Below are positions 7,161 through 15,064 of a DNA stretch of 17,024 bases, one piece after another. The number at the start of each line of letters is the position of its first letter. The stretch's first letter is position 1. A program made the translations under genes and the position numbers. The stretch lies in assembly GCA_964541375.1 (NCBI GenBank), contig CAZIPT010000048.1, positions 1-17,024 on the forward strand, in the 5' to 3' direction. A model generated the notes under the pieces. It saw nothing but the letters and a program-made list of their open reading frames with translations. It did not search any database and was not told the origin of the DNA. The DNA is from JBAXEO01 sp964541375 (GTDB lineage: Bacteria; Actinomycetota; Coriobacteriia; Anaerosomatales; JAAXUF01).

Positions 7161-7817
7161 CTAGTCGCGCTCGACACCGAGCCCGGCCCCCTGTCCACTG
7201 AGCTCATTCTGTGCGTCCTGCATCCTCTGGGCCGCGGCCTTGTCGCCGGCAAGGGTGAAGACCGTGCGGAAGATCCCGTACCCCTCGAACTTGTCGTCGG
7301 GGCTTGCCCATGTCGTGTCCGGTTCGGTCCCCAAGCGTGCCTGCTCGATCGCCTGAGGGAGGTTCTTCGCCTTGTCCTCCATCAGGAGGAGCTGCGCGTA
7401 GCTGGCCCGCATCAACCCGGCCTTGGGGTTGTTCGCTATGCCTTCGCGCGCCAAAGCCAGCGCCTGCGGCATCCGACCGTTTCGCGCCAACATGAAGGCC
7501 GAGACGTAGTACGCCTGCTGAAACTGCGGATCCAGCGCCAGGACCATATGCATCGTGGGAAGGAACTCAAGCCTCTGGTCAACCGATCCCACCCCGTACT
7601 CGTGGAATTGCGGCTCGAGCCGATTCCAAAGAACGGCTGCGGCGAACTTCCGCACTCCGCCGAGATACTCGAAACCGGTCTGGCCAAGCATCGACTGCGT
7701 GGAAAGCGTCGCTCCTTGAGGCGCCGAGACAGCGCCGAGGGCCTGCGCCGCGAAGACCGCCAAGAGCAGTCCCGCAGCGACAAACACCCAACGTCCCTGT
7801 GAGCTGGCTCCGGTCAC
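7161..7817 (-). CDS. Membrane-tethered TPR-like protein linked to ABC exporter
   Basis: This is a 218-residue protein with an N-terminal hydrophobic segment at about 10-30 (VFVAAGLLLAVFAAQALGAV), which could be a signal anchor. The soluble remainder contains helical, TPR-like repeats (about 85-145, around MHMVLALDPQFQQAYYVSAF and MPQALALAREGIANNPKAGL), plus a conserved-looking FEYLGGVRKFAAAVLWNRLE before them. The GTG start at 7817 forms a GTGA overlap with the stop of the ABC permease gene, so it is translationally coupled to the exporter. I do not recognise a named family. From the context it probably sits on the outer face of the membrane and works with the ATPase/permease pair, as an accessory or substrate-binding part. 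This role is inference. Confidence 0.78.
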   Translation of the reverse strand: MTGASSQGRWVFVAAGLLLAVFAAQALGAVSAPQGATLSTQSMLGQTGFEYLGGVRKFAAAVLWNRLEPQFHEYGVGSVDQRLEFLPTMHMVLALDPQFQQAYYVSAFMLARNGRMPQALALAREGIANNPKAGLMRASYAQLLLMEDKAKNLPQAIEQARLGTEPDTTWASPDDKFEGYGIFRTVFTLAGDKAAAQRMQDAQNELSGQGAGLGVERD

Positions 7818-8554
7818 AGATCTCGCCGTCCGAACAGCACCGAGGCTATCAGCAGCAGGAGTCCCACCCACGCGCTGAATGCAAGCACCATCGAGAGTGC
7901 GTACACCACACCATAGCCGGTGCCGAGCGCCACAGGATTGATGACGTTGAAGATGTCGAGCGACGGCACGTACCAGGGGGCGCGCGCGCCCTCGGGAAGC
8001 TGGAGCAGCGAGACTGCGGCATGACCGATGAACGTGAATGCAAGCGCACCGACGACCGCGGTTATCGCCCCGAAGTAGCACGACATCATGACTGCAAAAG
8101 CCATGATGACCCCCACCTCAAGCCACACCGCGAATCCGGCTTCCAGCAGCCGCCACATAACCTCATTGCCGGTCATCGTGAAGTAGCCGATAGCGATGGT
8201 GGCGACCGTGCACAGCGCTATGACTCCCCCCAAGACGATGAACATCCCCAGCCAGCTTCCGGCCACGTACTGCCAGCGGCGCACGTCACGCGAGACGACG
8301 TTGAAGACGGTGCGTCGCTCGACCTCCACCGGGATCCGCGTTGCGGAGAGTGCCAGCGCCACAACGACTGCCGCCGCGTACGTGAGTGCTATTGCCACTT
8401 CGCGAAAGACAGAGGCCGCCACACCCACACCGTAGCTTGGCAGTGCTGGGATCGAGAGCCCCAGGAATACGGCGAACACCAGTACCACCCAGACCACCTT
8501 GCGACGAATCGCATCGGCGACCACCGCGGTGGCGATTGCCAGCATCTTGTTCAC
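7814..8554 (-). CDS. ABC-2 type transporter permease (NosY-like)
   Basis: This 246-residue integral membrane protein has about six hydrophobic segments (roughly 20-38, 52-71, 101-124, 141-160, 161-184 and 211-241). Between the second and third lies the typical ABC-2 permease stretch around residues 77-102 (EVERRTVFNVVSRDVRRWQY), where an amphipathic Glu-Arg-Arg segment precedes the next helix. Such permeases pair with a DrrA/NosF-type ATPase to export lipids, drugs or peptides, or act in assembly processes; the substrate cannot be told from sequence. The GTG start at 8554 overlaps the ATPase stop as GTGA; an ATG three codons in (MLAIATAVVADAIRRK) is the alternative start. Both ends of the gene are coupled to neighbours by 4-nt overlaps, so ATPase, permease and TPR-like protein should be made together. 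Confidence 0.88.
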   Translation of the reverse strand: MNKMLAIATAVVADAIRRKVVWVVLVFAVFLGLSIPALPSYGVGVAASVFREVAIALTYAAAVVVALALSATRIPVEVERRTVFNVVSRDVRRWQYVAGSWLGMFIVLGGVIALCTVATIAIGYFTMTGNEVMWRLLEAGFAVWLEVGVIMAFAVMMSCYFGAITAVVGALAFTFIGHAAVSLLQLPEGARAPWYVPSLDIFNVINPVALGTGYGVVYALSMVLAFSAWVGLLLLIASVLFGRRDL

Positions 8555-9564
8555 CAGTGATCGCCCCCGTTCGCGTCTTCGCCATCGGCCGTGTCGGAGG
8601 CCTGGGACGAATCGCCGAGAAGCCGCGAGAAGTAGTCTTCGAGTGAGTCTCGCTTGGGAGTGACCGACACGAGCTTCCAGCCCTCATCGTCGTCGATCAG
8701 ATCGACGACCGTGCGGACATGCTCGTCGTCCACCGAGAAGACGCTGCTGTTGCCGTGAACGGCATGGTCGCGCACGAGCTTGACCACTGCCGAGGGCAGG
8801 GTCCCCTCGCCTCTCACGGCGATAGAGGTCTCGCCGGCGATGTTGAGCAGGACGTCGATGTGACCTCTCGCTGCGACGCGGCCCCGATTGAGGATCGTGA
8901 CCTCGTCGGACACGTTCTCAACCTCTGATAGCTGGTGAGACGACAGCAGGATTGTTGTGCCCTGTTCCTTGAGCTCGAGCATCAGATTGCGTATGTCCCG
9001 CTGACCCACCGGATCGAGTCCGGATGCCGGTTCGTCGAGCACGAGCACCTCGGGCGAGCCGAGAAGCGCTTGGGCAAGCCCGAGCCGCTGCAGCATCCCG
9101 CGCGAGAACTTCGACAACAGTGTCTTCTGGCGGCCGTCGAGTCCGACACGATCCAGCAGCTCGTCGGACTGCTCGGCGAGCGCAGAGCGGCCAACCCCGG
9201 TGAGCCGACCGTAGAGGCGCATCGCCTCGGCGGCCGTAAGCTGCGTGGGAAAGTAGGGCTGCTCTGGCAGGAAGCCGAGTCGCGCGCGGGCGCCCGCGAC
9301 ATGCGCGGGAACGCCGAGGATCTCGAAGCGACCGCCGGTGGGCTTCACGAGTCCCAGCAGCATCTTGAGCGTTGTCGTTTTGCCGGAACCGTTGGGGCCG
9401 AGCAGACCGTGGATAGCGCCGGGCGACACGGAGATCGAGACATCCGCCACCGCCTCGCGCCTGCCTCCGGCAACCTTGCCGTAGTCCTTTCGGGCGTTCT
9501 CGACCAGGATCGCGGGGCTTTGAGGCGGCGCCTCCGGATTCGTCTCGCTAGCGCTAGCAGCCAT
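8551..9564 (-). CDS. ABC transporter ATP-binding protein (ABC-2 exporter type)
   Basis: This 337-residue ATPase subunit has one nucleotide-binding domain. It shows Walker A GPNGSGKT (56-63), the Q-loop in LPEQPYF (Q102), the signature FSRGMLQR (153-160; the degenerate LSGGQ form normal for NosF/DrrA-type ATPases), Walker B VLVLDEPASGLDP (173-185) and switch His210 in SSHQLSEVE. The C-terminal extension (about 240-315, ending RDSLEDYFSRLL) is the accessory domain common in ABC-2 exporter ATPases. The last 20 residues are acidic and disordered. The ATG at 9564 has AGGTGA about 10 nt upstream. It heads the exporter unit, after a promoter-like sequence and a hairpin, and energises the permease encoded next. 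Confidence 0.94.
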   Translation of the reverse strand: MAASASETNPEAPPQSPAILVENARKDYGKVAGGRREAVADVSISVSPGAIHGLLGPNGSGKTTTLKMLLGLVKPTGGRFEILGVPAHVAGARARLGFLPEQPYFPTQLTAAEAMRLYGRLTGVGRSALAEQSDELLDRVGLDGRQKTLLSKFSRGMLQRLGLAQALLGSPEVLVLDEPASGLDPVGQRDIRNLMLELKEQGTTILLSSHQLSEVENVSDEVTILNRGRVAARGHIDVLLNIAGETSIAVRGEGTLPSAVVKLVRDHAVHGNSSVFSVDDEHVRTVVDLIDDDEGWKLVSVTPKRDSLEDYFSRLLGDSSQASDTADGEDANGGDHW

Positions 9565-9614
9565 TCTGGGCGGTCACCTGCTCACTTTCGAATCATGACA
9601 ACTGGTCCCACGTG

Positions 9615-9641
9615 TGCGCGAGGAGGTAGCCTTCCCGCGCA
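9615..9641 (-). other. Intergenic hairpin upstream of ABC operon
   Basis: This 27-nt imperfect palindrome has an outer stem of eight pairs (TGCGCG with CGCGCA, then a GT wobble and a GC pair). One mismatch, three further pairs and a CTA loop follow. It lies right after the predicted -10 element, so it would be at or near the 5' end of the ABC mRNA. It could stabilise the mRNA, serve as an operator, or end transcripts reading through from mltG; no T-tract follows on the minus strand. Confidence 0.55.
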
Positions 9642-9648
9642 TTCTCTC

Positions 9649-9677
9649 ATTATCGGGTGCATTTCGGGGTTCCTGAA
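9649..9677 (-). promoter_or_regulatory. Candidate sigma-70-type promoter for ABC operon
   Basis: The minus strand shows GATAAT (9649-9654) as a strong -10 match. A poor -35 candidate, TTCAGG (9672-9677), lies 17 nt upstream. It sits in the only sizeable gap between mltG and the ABC ATPase gene and points toward the latter. The -10 is convincing and the -35 is weak. Confidence 0.5.
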
Positions 9678-9689
9678 CGAAGACGGTAG

Positions 9690-10775
9690 CTACTTGATCC
9701 CAAAGACCTGCTTGTACTTGGCAACGGCTTTGAGGTGATCGGCGTAGTTCGTCGAGAACGTCTGCGACCCGTCCTTGCTCGTCAGCACGTGGAACAGGAA
9801 GTCCGACTGCGCCGGGTGGGCGGCGGCCTGCAACGTCTCCAGACCCGGGTTGCAGATCGGCCCGGCCGGCAGTCCCGCCTTACGATAGGTGTTGTAGGGA
9901 GTGACGCGGTCGATGTCGGCCTTCGTGAACTTCTTCGCTCCCTCGGGCAGCAGGTAGAACACGGTCGAATCGAGCTGGAGCCGCATCTTGGCATGCAGGC
10001 GGTTGTAGATCACCGACGCGACCAACGGATACTCTCGGCTGAGCTGGCTTTCGCGCTCGAGGATCGACGCGATGATCACGACGTCGGTGACCGTAAGGTT
10101 CTTGGATCTTGCGTACGACATGTCGACCTTGGCGATCTCGGTATCGAACTGGTTGAGCATCATCTCGACGACCTTCGTTGCCGAGGAGCCCTTGCGAATC
10201 CGGTACGTCTTGGGAAAGAGGAAGCCTTCGAGCGAGCCCCCGTAGGCGCCGACCAGGTAGGGATGCTGGCTTGCGAACTCCGGTGCGCCGCTGGTGACGA
10301 GCCTCATGAGCTCGGCCTTCGAGATGCCGGTCTCCGCCGAGACCTTCTCGGCGATCTGTGTGGCTCGATAGCCCTCGGGAATCATGACGTCGAAATACAC
10401 GATGTCCGGACCCGAAGCGAGTTTCTGGAAGACCAGGTCGTAAGGCATACCGGTCGCGAGCGTGTAGGAGCCTGGTTTGAAGCGACTTGCGAGTTGGGAG
10501 TTGCGAGCCTTGACGCGAAACATCATTGCGTTGCCGACCACGCCCTGACGCGCGAGTTGCTCGGCGATCTGACTCGCGCTCGCGCCCTTCTTGATGACGA
10601 CCGTGACGGGTTGGCCTACCGGAAGCGGATTCTCCACTCGCAACAGGAGCCACCATCCGGCGGCGGCTATCGCCAGAACCACTACCAGGAGCACGGCTGC
10701 TATGGACCCGGCAACGCGCGATGAGCGGCGTCGGCTCTGACCTGAACGCTGGCCGGGCGTCGTTGCTTCACTCAT
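9690..10775 (-). CDS. mltG: Endolytic murein transglycosylase MltG
   Basis: MltG cleaves nascent peptidoglycan strands at the outer face of the membrane and so sets glycan chain termination. The 361-residue protein has a short cytoplasmic basic N-terminus (QSRRRSSR), one transmembrane helix (about 22-46), a LysM-like region (about 55-125, around PVTVVIKKGASASQIAEQLA) and the YceG/MltG catalytic domain. Family marks are LEGFLFPKTY (182-191), the catalytic Glu in ASILERES (about E240), VIYNRL (255-260), LQLDSTVFY (266-274), TPYNTY and GLPAGPICNPG (301-311). The ATG at 10775 has GGAGAG upstream and overlaps the ruvX stop by 8 nt (ATGAGTGA). The alaS-ruvX-mltG order is widespread in Actinobacteria and Firmicutes. 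Confidence 0.96.
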   Translation of the reverse strand: MSEATTPGQRSGQSRRRSSRVAGSIAAVLLVVVLAIAAAGWWLLLRVENPLPVGQPVTVVIKKGASASQIAEQLARQGVVGNAMMFRVKARNSQLASRFKPGSYTLATGMPYDLVFQKLASGPDIVYFDVMIPEGYRATQIAEKVSAETGISKAELMRLVTSGAPEFASQHPYLVGAYGGSLEGFLFPKTYRIRKGSSATKVVEMMLNQFDTEIAKVDMSYARSKNLTVTDVVIIASILERESQLSREYPLVASVIYNRLHAKMRLQLDSTVFYLLPEGAKKFTKADIDRVTPYNTYRKAGLPAGPICNPGLETLQAAAHPAQSDFLFHVLTSKDGSQTFSTNYADHLKAVAKYKQVFGIK

Positions 10776-11223
10776 CGGCGCTCTCCACGGATCGTCTTGG
10801 CTCGGAACCGGGTTCTTGGCGCGCATCCAGATAACTCTGGAGGAAGATCGCCGCGGCCACCATGTCGATGCTACCGCGTTTGTCACGGTCCGAGACACCC
10901 GCCTCGGTCATGGTTCGGCGCGCCGAGGCCGACGAGAGGCGCTCGTCGGCGAACTCAAGGGGCAGCGAGACCAGAGCGGCGAGGCGTTCGGCCGCAATGC
11001 GGACCCGCGCCGCCTGCGGTCCCTCACTGCCATCGAGCGATATCGGAAGTCCGGCGACCAGCAGTTCGGCCTCGTAGTCAGCAACGAGCCGAGCGAGATC
11101 GAGACCGTCGCCCAGCGCCTTGCGTGCGTCAATGACCGCAAGCGGCGTCGCCACGGTACCGGTGGGATCCGATACCGCCACGCCGATCCGCTTCTCGCCG
11201 ATGTCGAGTCCCAGGATGCGCAC
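10768..11223 (-). CDS. ruvX: Holliday junction resolvase-fold protein RuvX/YqgF
   Basis: This is a 151-residue RNase H-fold protein of the YqgF/RuvX family, implicated in 16S rRNA 5'-end maturation and in Holliday junction resolution. It shows the N-terminal catalytic Asp in RILGLDIGEKRIGVAVSD (D7), the VAGLP strand (57-60 region) with a following Ser/Asp-Gly loop, FADERLSS with the conserved Glu (about E94) and the last acidic residue in GSIDMVAAAIFL (D120). The GTG at 11223 is preferred: AGGA lies about 10 nt upstream, and it gives the usual family N-terminus. A TTG three codons earlier (11232) sits too close to that AGGA. The start is 12 nt past the alaS stop, and the 3' end overlaps mltG. 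Confidence 0.94.
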   Translation of the reverse strand: MRILGLDIGEKRIGVAVSDPTGTVATPLAVIDARKALGDGLDLARLVADYEAELLVAGLPISLDGSEGPQAARVRIAAERLAALVSLPLEFADERLSSASARRTMTEAGVSDRDKRGSIDMVAAAIFLQSYLDARQEPGSEPRRSVESADE

Positions 11224-11235
11224 GATGCGCAAGTC

Positions 11236-13857
11236 CTACTTCGCGCCGAGAGCGTCTCGGGCGACCTGGAGGGCCTCGTCGATCGCGGCCGCGTTGTCGC
11301 CGCCGCCCTGCGCCATGTCGGCCTTGCCGCCGCCGCGGCCGCCGACCGCTGCGGCCATGGCCTTGACGACGTTGCCAGCATGGAAGCCTGCCGCGACAGC
11401 GGCGTCCGAACCGGCTGCGATCATGATCGGCTTGCCGGTCTCGGCGTCCTCGGTGATGAGCACGAGGGCGTCGGCGCCGCGGGCACGCAGGATGTCCCAG
11501 GTGATGCGAAGGCCCTGCGGCCGGAGCGCGGGTCCGCGTGTCACGAGCAGGCGGTAGCCGACGTCCTGAATCTCACTCAGCATGCGATTGATCTCGTCGT
11601 CTGCAACAGCGCTCGCCACGCGCCCAACCCCGGCCGACGCCTCTTTGAGCGCCTTGACCGTCGCGGCCGCCCGCTCGGACACGTCGAAGCGCGGCACCTT
11701 GAACGCGTCAGCGGCCTCGAGAAGCTCGCTCTCTTCACGCGCAACATACTCATACGCGTCGAAGCTGGTGACCGCTTCGATACGCCGAAGGTTCGCGCCA
11801 ACGCTGCTCTCGCTCAACACCTTGAGGAAGCCGATCTCGCTCGTGCGGCCCACATGGGTGCCGCCGCAGAGCTCCTTGCTGAAGTTGCCGATCTCGAGCA
11901 CGCGCACGAAGTCGCCGTACTTCTCGCCGAAGAGCGCCGTGACCCCGGCCTCTCTCGCCGAGGCGATCGAGGTCTCGTACGCACGCGCGGGATGGTTCTC
12001 GAATATCTTGGCGTTGACGAGCCGCTCGACCTTGCCGAGCTGGTCGCGGGTCATCCCTTCGAAGTGGGTGAAGTCGAAGCGCAACCTGTCCGGCGCAACG
12101 TACGAGCCGGACTGCTTGGCGTGCTCGCCGAGCACCAGGCGAAGCGCCCAGTGCAGCAGGTGAGTAGCGGTGTGGTTGCGGCGGATACGCTCACGGCGAA
12201 GAACCTCGATCCTCGCCGAGACGACTGCGCCCACCACGAGCGGCGCACCCTCGAGCTGCCCAACATGGGTCACCACCCCGCCGCTGACCTTCGTGTCCTC
12301 GACCACGAAACGTGCGCCGGCGTCTGTCTCGATGACGCCGGTGTCACCCACCTGGCCGCCCTGCTCGGCGTAGAACGACGTCGTGTCCAGGACGAGGTCG
12401 CCCTTCTGACCGGGTTCGATGCGCTCGACAGCGACACCCTCGTGAAGAATCGCGACCACGCGCGCGCTGGTCTCGTCGCGCTCGTAGCCGACGAACTGCG
12501 TGGCGCCGGACTCCTTGGCTATGTCGGACAGAACGCCGCCGTAGGTGCTCCACGACTCGTCCTTTACCGCCGCCCTCGCCCGGTCGCGCTGCGCTTTCAT
12601 CTCTGCCGAGAAGGTCTCGACATCGACCTCGACGCCCTTCTCGGCGGCGATCTCTGCGGTGAGCTCGAAGGGGAAACCGTACGTGTCGTGCAGCGTGAAG
12701 GCGACTCGGCCGTCCAGCGTGCCACCAGAACCCGCGAGGCCGGCCAGCTCGGTCTCGAGGAAGCCCATGCCTTGGCGCAGCGTCGCGCCAAACCGCTCTT
12801 CCTCGCTGCCCACGATGCTCACGATCAGTTCGCGGTGTTCGACAATCTCGGGGTAGGCCTTGCCCATCAGCTCGATGACGCGCTCGATGAGCCCGCCCAG
12901 AAAGGCGTCTTCCACACCGAGAAGCCGGCCATGACGCACCGCACGGCGCAGGAGGCGGCGCAGCACATAGCCACGGCCTTCGTTGCTCGGGATGACGCCG
13001 TCGGCGATCAGGAACGTCACCGCGCGCGCGTGATCGGCGATGATGCGCAGTGAGGTGTTGGTGCGCTCGCTCTCACCATAGGTCGCGCCGGTGATCTGTT
13101 CGGCGAGCGCGATGAGGCTGTGCAGGATGTCGGTCTCGAAGTTGGAGGGAACGCCCTGGAGGATGGCGGCGATCCGCTCCAGCCCCATCCCGGTGTCGAT
13201 GCTCGGCTTGGGCAGCGGGTTCAGCGAGCCGTCCTCCGCGCGGTCGTACTGCATGAAGACGAGGTTCCAGAACTCCAGGTAACGGTCACAGTCACAGCCC
13301 ACGGCGCACTCGGGGCTGTCGCAGCCCATCTCGGGGCCCTGGTCGTAGTAGAGCTCCGAGCAGGGTCCGCACGGTCCGGTGGGGCCGGCCGACCAGAAGT
13401 TGTCGGCGGCGCCAAGACGCACGATCCGTTCTTGCGGGAATCCGACTTCGTTGACCCAGATCGCCTCGGCTTCGTCGTCGTCTTCGAAGATAGACACCCA
13501 AATCCGATCCGGGTCCAGGCCCAGCACGTCGACCGAGTACTCCCACGCCCAGGCGCTCGCCTCGGACTTGAAGTAGTCGCCAAAGCTGAAGTTGCCGAGC
13601 ATCTCGAAGAACGAGTGGTGACGGCCGGTCGTGCCGATGATGTCGATGTCGGTCGTACGCACGCACTTCTGCACCGTGGTCGCCCGCGTGAACCCGAGGT
13701 TCTTGGCGCCGAGAAACACCGGCTTGAACTGCACCATGCCAGCGGTAGTGAGCAGCAGAGAGGGGTCGTCGGGGATCAGCGAAGACGACGGCTGCCGGCG
13801 GCAACCCTTGCTTTCGAAGAAGGTCAGGAAACTCTCTCGTATCTCAGCTGAGTTCAA
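11236..13857 (-). CDS. alaS: Alanyl-tRNA synthetase
   Basis: AlaS charges tRNA-Ala in the cytoplasm. At 873 residues it has full family length. The class II core begins EIRESFLTFFESKG with TTAGMVQFKPVFLG and RHHSFFEMLGNFSFGDYF. The editing domain carries the zinc site residues H562 and H566 (NHTATHLLHW) and C664 and H668 (CGGTHVGRT). The C-terminal DHHA1/C-Ala region ends with the glycine-rich GGRGGGKADMAQGGG. The start is a TTG at 13857: it is preceded by GAGGAG, and an in-frame stop four codons upstream rules out a longer protein. An insertion at about 174-191 has four Cys within twelve residues (C179, C184, C188, C190), which could bind a metal. Confidence 0.97.
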   Translation of the reverse strand: MNSAEIRESFLTFFESKGCRRQPSSSLIPDDPSLLLTTAGMVQFKPVFLGAKNLGFTRATTVQKCVRTTDIDIIGTTGRHHSFFEMLGNFSFGDYFKSEASAWAWEYSVDVLGLDPDRIWVSIFEDDDEAEAIWVNEVGFPQERIVRLGAADNFWSAGPTGPCGPCSELYYDQGPEMGCDSPECAVGCDCDRYLEFWNLVFMQYDRAEDGSLNPLPKPSIDTGMGLERIAAILQGVPSNFETDILHSLIALAEQITGATYGESERTNTSLRIIADHARAVTFLIADGVIPSNEGRGYVLRRLLRRAVRHGRLLGVEDAFLGGLIERVIELMGKAYPEIVEHRELIVSIVGSEEERFGATLRQGMGFLETELAGLAGSGGTLDGRVAFTLHDTYGFPFELTAEIAAEKGVEVDVETFSAEMKAQRDRARAAVKDESWSTYGGVLSDIAKESGATQFVGYERDETSARVVAILHEGVAVERIEPGQKGDLVLDTTSFYAEQGGQVGDTGVIETDAGARFVVEDTKVSGGVVTHVGQLEGAPLVVGAVVSARIEVLRRERIRRNHTATHLLHWALRLVLGEHAKQSGSYVAPDRLRFDFTHFEGMTRDQLGKVERLVNAKIFENHPARAYETSIASAREAGVTALFGEKYGDFVRVLEIGNFSKELCGGTHVGRTSEIGFLKVLSESSVGANLRRIEAVTSFDAYEYVAREESELLEAADAFKVPRFDVSERAAATVKALKEASAGVGRVASAVADDEINRMLSEIQDVGYRLLVTRGPALRPQGLRITWDILRARGADALVLITEDAETGKPIMIAAGSDAAVAAGFHAGNVVKAMAAAVGGRGGGKADMAQGGGDNAAAIDEALQVARDALGAK

Positions 13858-13881
13858 CGTGGCTCCTCAAGCGGTCTGGCG

Positions 13882-15057
13882 TCACACCGCCATGCCGTCT
13901 GGCGATGGCTTGTCGGGCTCCGGATCATCGCAACCGTCGCCGCCGGGTCCTCGAAACAATGCTCCGTCTTCACTCGAGAGCGGCCGTTGGGTACGCCGCT
14001 CATAGTAGTAGACGAAGAGCCCTTTGCCAGTGGCAGCAACCGGGATGGCGAAGAGCATGCCAGCTATCCCAAACAGCGAGGCGCCGATAAGCAGGGAGAG
14101 TATCACGAGGATCGGATGCAGGTCGACCTGCTCGGACATGACCCGAGGTGTGATGACCGTGTCGGTGAAGTTCTGTGCGACCACGATCACGATCACCGCA
14201 GCAAGGCCCGTCAGAGGACTGACGAACAAGCCGACAAGGCCCGCGATGAATCCGGCCGTGAAAGGTCCGATGTACGGGATGTAGTTGAAGAAGAACGTGA
14301 TGATCCCTAGCACCAGCGCGTAGGGAACGTGAAAGATGGCCAGGCCGATCGTCGCGAGCGTGCCCGTGGCGAGAGAGGCTATCGTCTGACCCTTGAGGTA
14401 GCCCCCCACGACCCTGTTGACCGTGCCAATCAGCAGCTCGGCGTCGTCTTCGAACTTGGGGCCTGCGATCAGCAGGACCTCTTCGCGCATTTTGGGGAGG
14501 TCCTTGAGCGCCCAGAACGCGATGACCAGCGCAATGAACACGTCGAAGAACCCGGTGGCAACGTCCCCTCCCGCATTCAGGACGACCGACGCGAGGTCGT
14601 TGCCGATCTTGACCGCAAGCTGAGAGACCTGCACGGACACTGACTGGATCACGCCGCGAGTCCAGGTGGGGATGACCATATCGGAGAAGCGCGTCTGGAC
14701 CTGCGATGCAGCGACCCCCAGCCGGGTGAACGCTGCAGGGGCCGCCTCGGCGAACGCCAAGACCTGTCGGGACACCGGGGGTGCCAGAAGCGTCACCGTC
14801 ACCCCGAGCGTGACCGCACCAACCAGCATGCACGTGATGACGGCAATGCCGCGCGACATGCCGCGGGCCACCAGCATCTTGACCGGCCAGTTGAGCAGGA
14901 AGGCGATCATGAAGGCGATCGCGAACGGCACCAACGCAGCCGATATCCTGCCGAGACCCCAGAAGGCCACAGCGATCAGGATCAGAACGCCGATGGCCCC
15001 CCAGACAGTTACGGCGGTCGTCCGCAGTCGTGAGTATCGGGCCTCGGGCGTGGTCAC
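13882..15057 (-). CDS. AI-2E family transporter (PerM/TqsA type membrane protein)
   Basis: This 391-residue multi-pass membrane protein of the AI-2E/UPF0118 superfamily has hydrophobic helices at about 20-55, 70-93, 170-185, 223-295 and 313-350. The soluble stretch between them (95-165) is typical of the family. Diagnostic marks are the loop NYIPYIGP (258-265) and the late segment ITPRVMSEQVDLHP (302-315). Members have been linked to autoinducer-2 export (TqsA) or Na+/H+ and other transport, and the true substrate is usually unknown, so I name only the family. The C-terminal tail is acidic and Gly/Pro-rich. The GTG at 15057 is 7 nt past the sigma factor stop, with GGGAG about 8-10 nt upstream. 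It may be in the sigma factor operon. Confidence 0.9.
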   Translation of the reverse strand: MTTPEARYSRLRTTAVTVWGAIGVLILIAVAFWGLGRISAALVPFAIAFMIAFLLNWPVKMLVARGMSRGIAVITCMLVGAVTLGVTVTLLAPPVSRQVLAFAEAAPAAFTRLGVAASQVQTRFSDMVIPTWTRGVIQSVSVQVSQLAVKIGNDLASVVLNAGGDVATGFFDVFIALVIAFWALKDLPKMREEVLLIAGPKFEDDAELLIGTVNRVVGGYLKGQTIASLATGTLATIGLAIFHVPYALVLGIITFFFNYIPYIGPFTAGFIAGLVGLFVSPLTGLAAVIVIVVAQNFTDTVITPRVMSEQVDLHPILVILSLLIGASLFGIAGMLFAIPVAATGKGLFVYYYERRTQRPLSSEDGALFRGPGGDGCDDPEPDKPSPDGMAV

Positions 15058-15064
15058 GTAAGCG

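Noticed and set aside
11224..11232. TTG start for ruvX at 11232
   Set aside because: It lies only about 1 nt from the AGGA sequence; GTG 11223 has good spacing and matches family N-termini.
10816..13053. A 745-codon open frame on the plus strand opposite alaS and ruvX
   Set aside because: It is antisense to genes with unmistakable catalytic motifs, has no recognisable domain, and is the expected shadow in GC-rich DNA.
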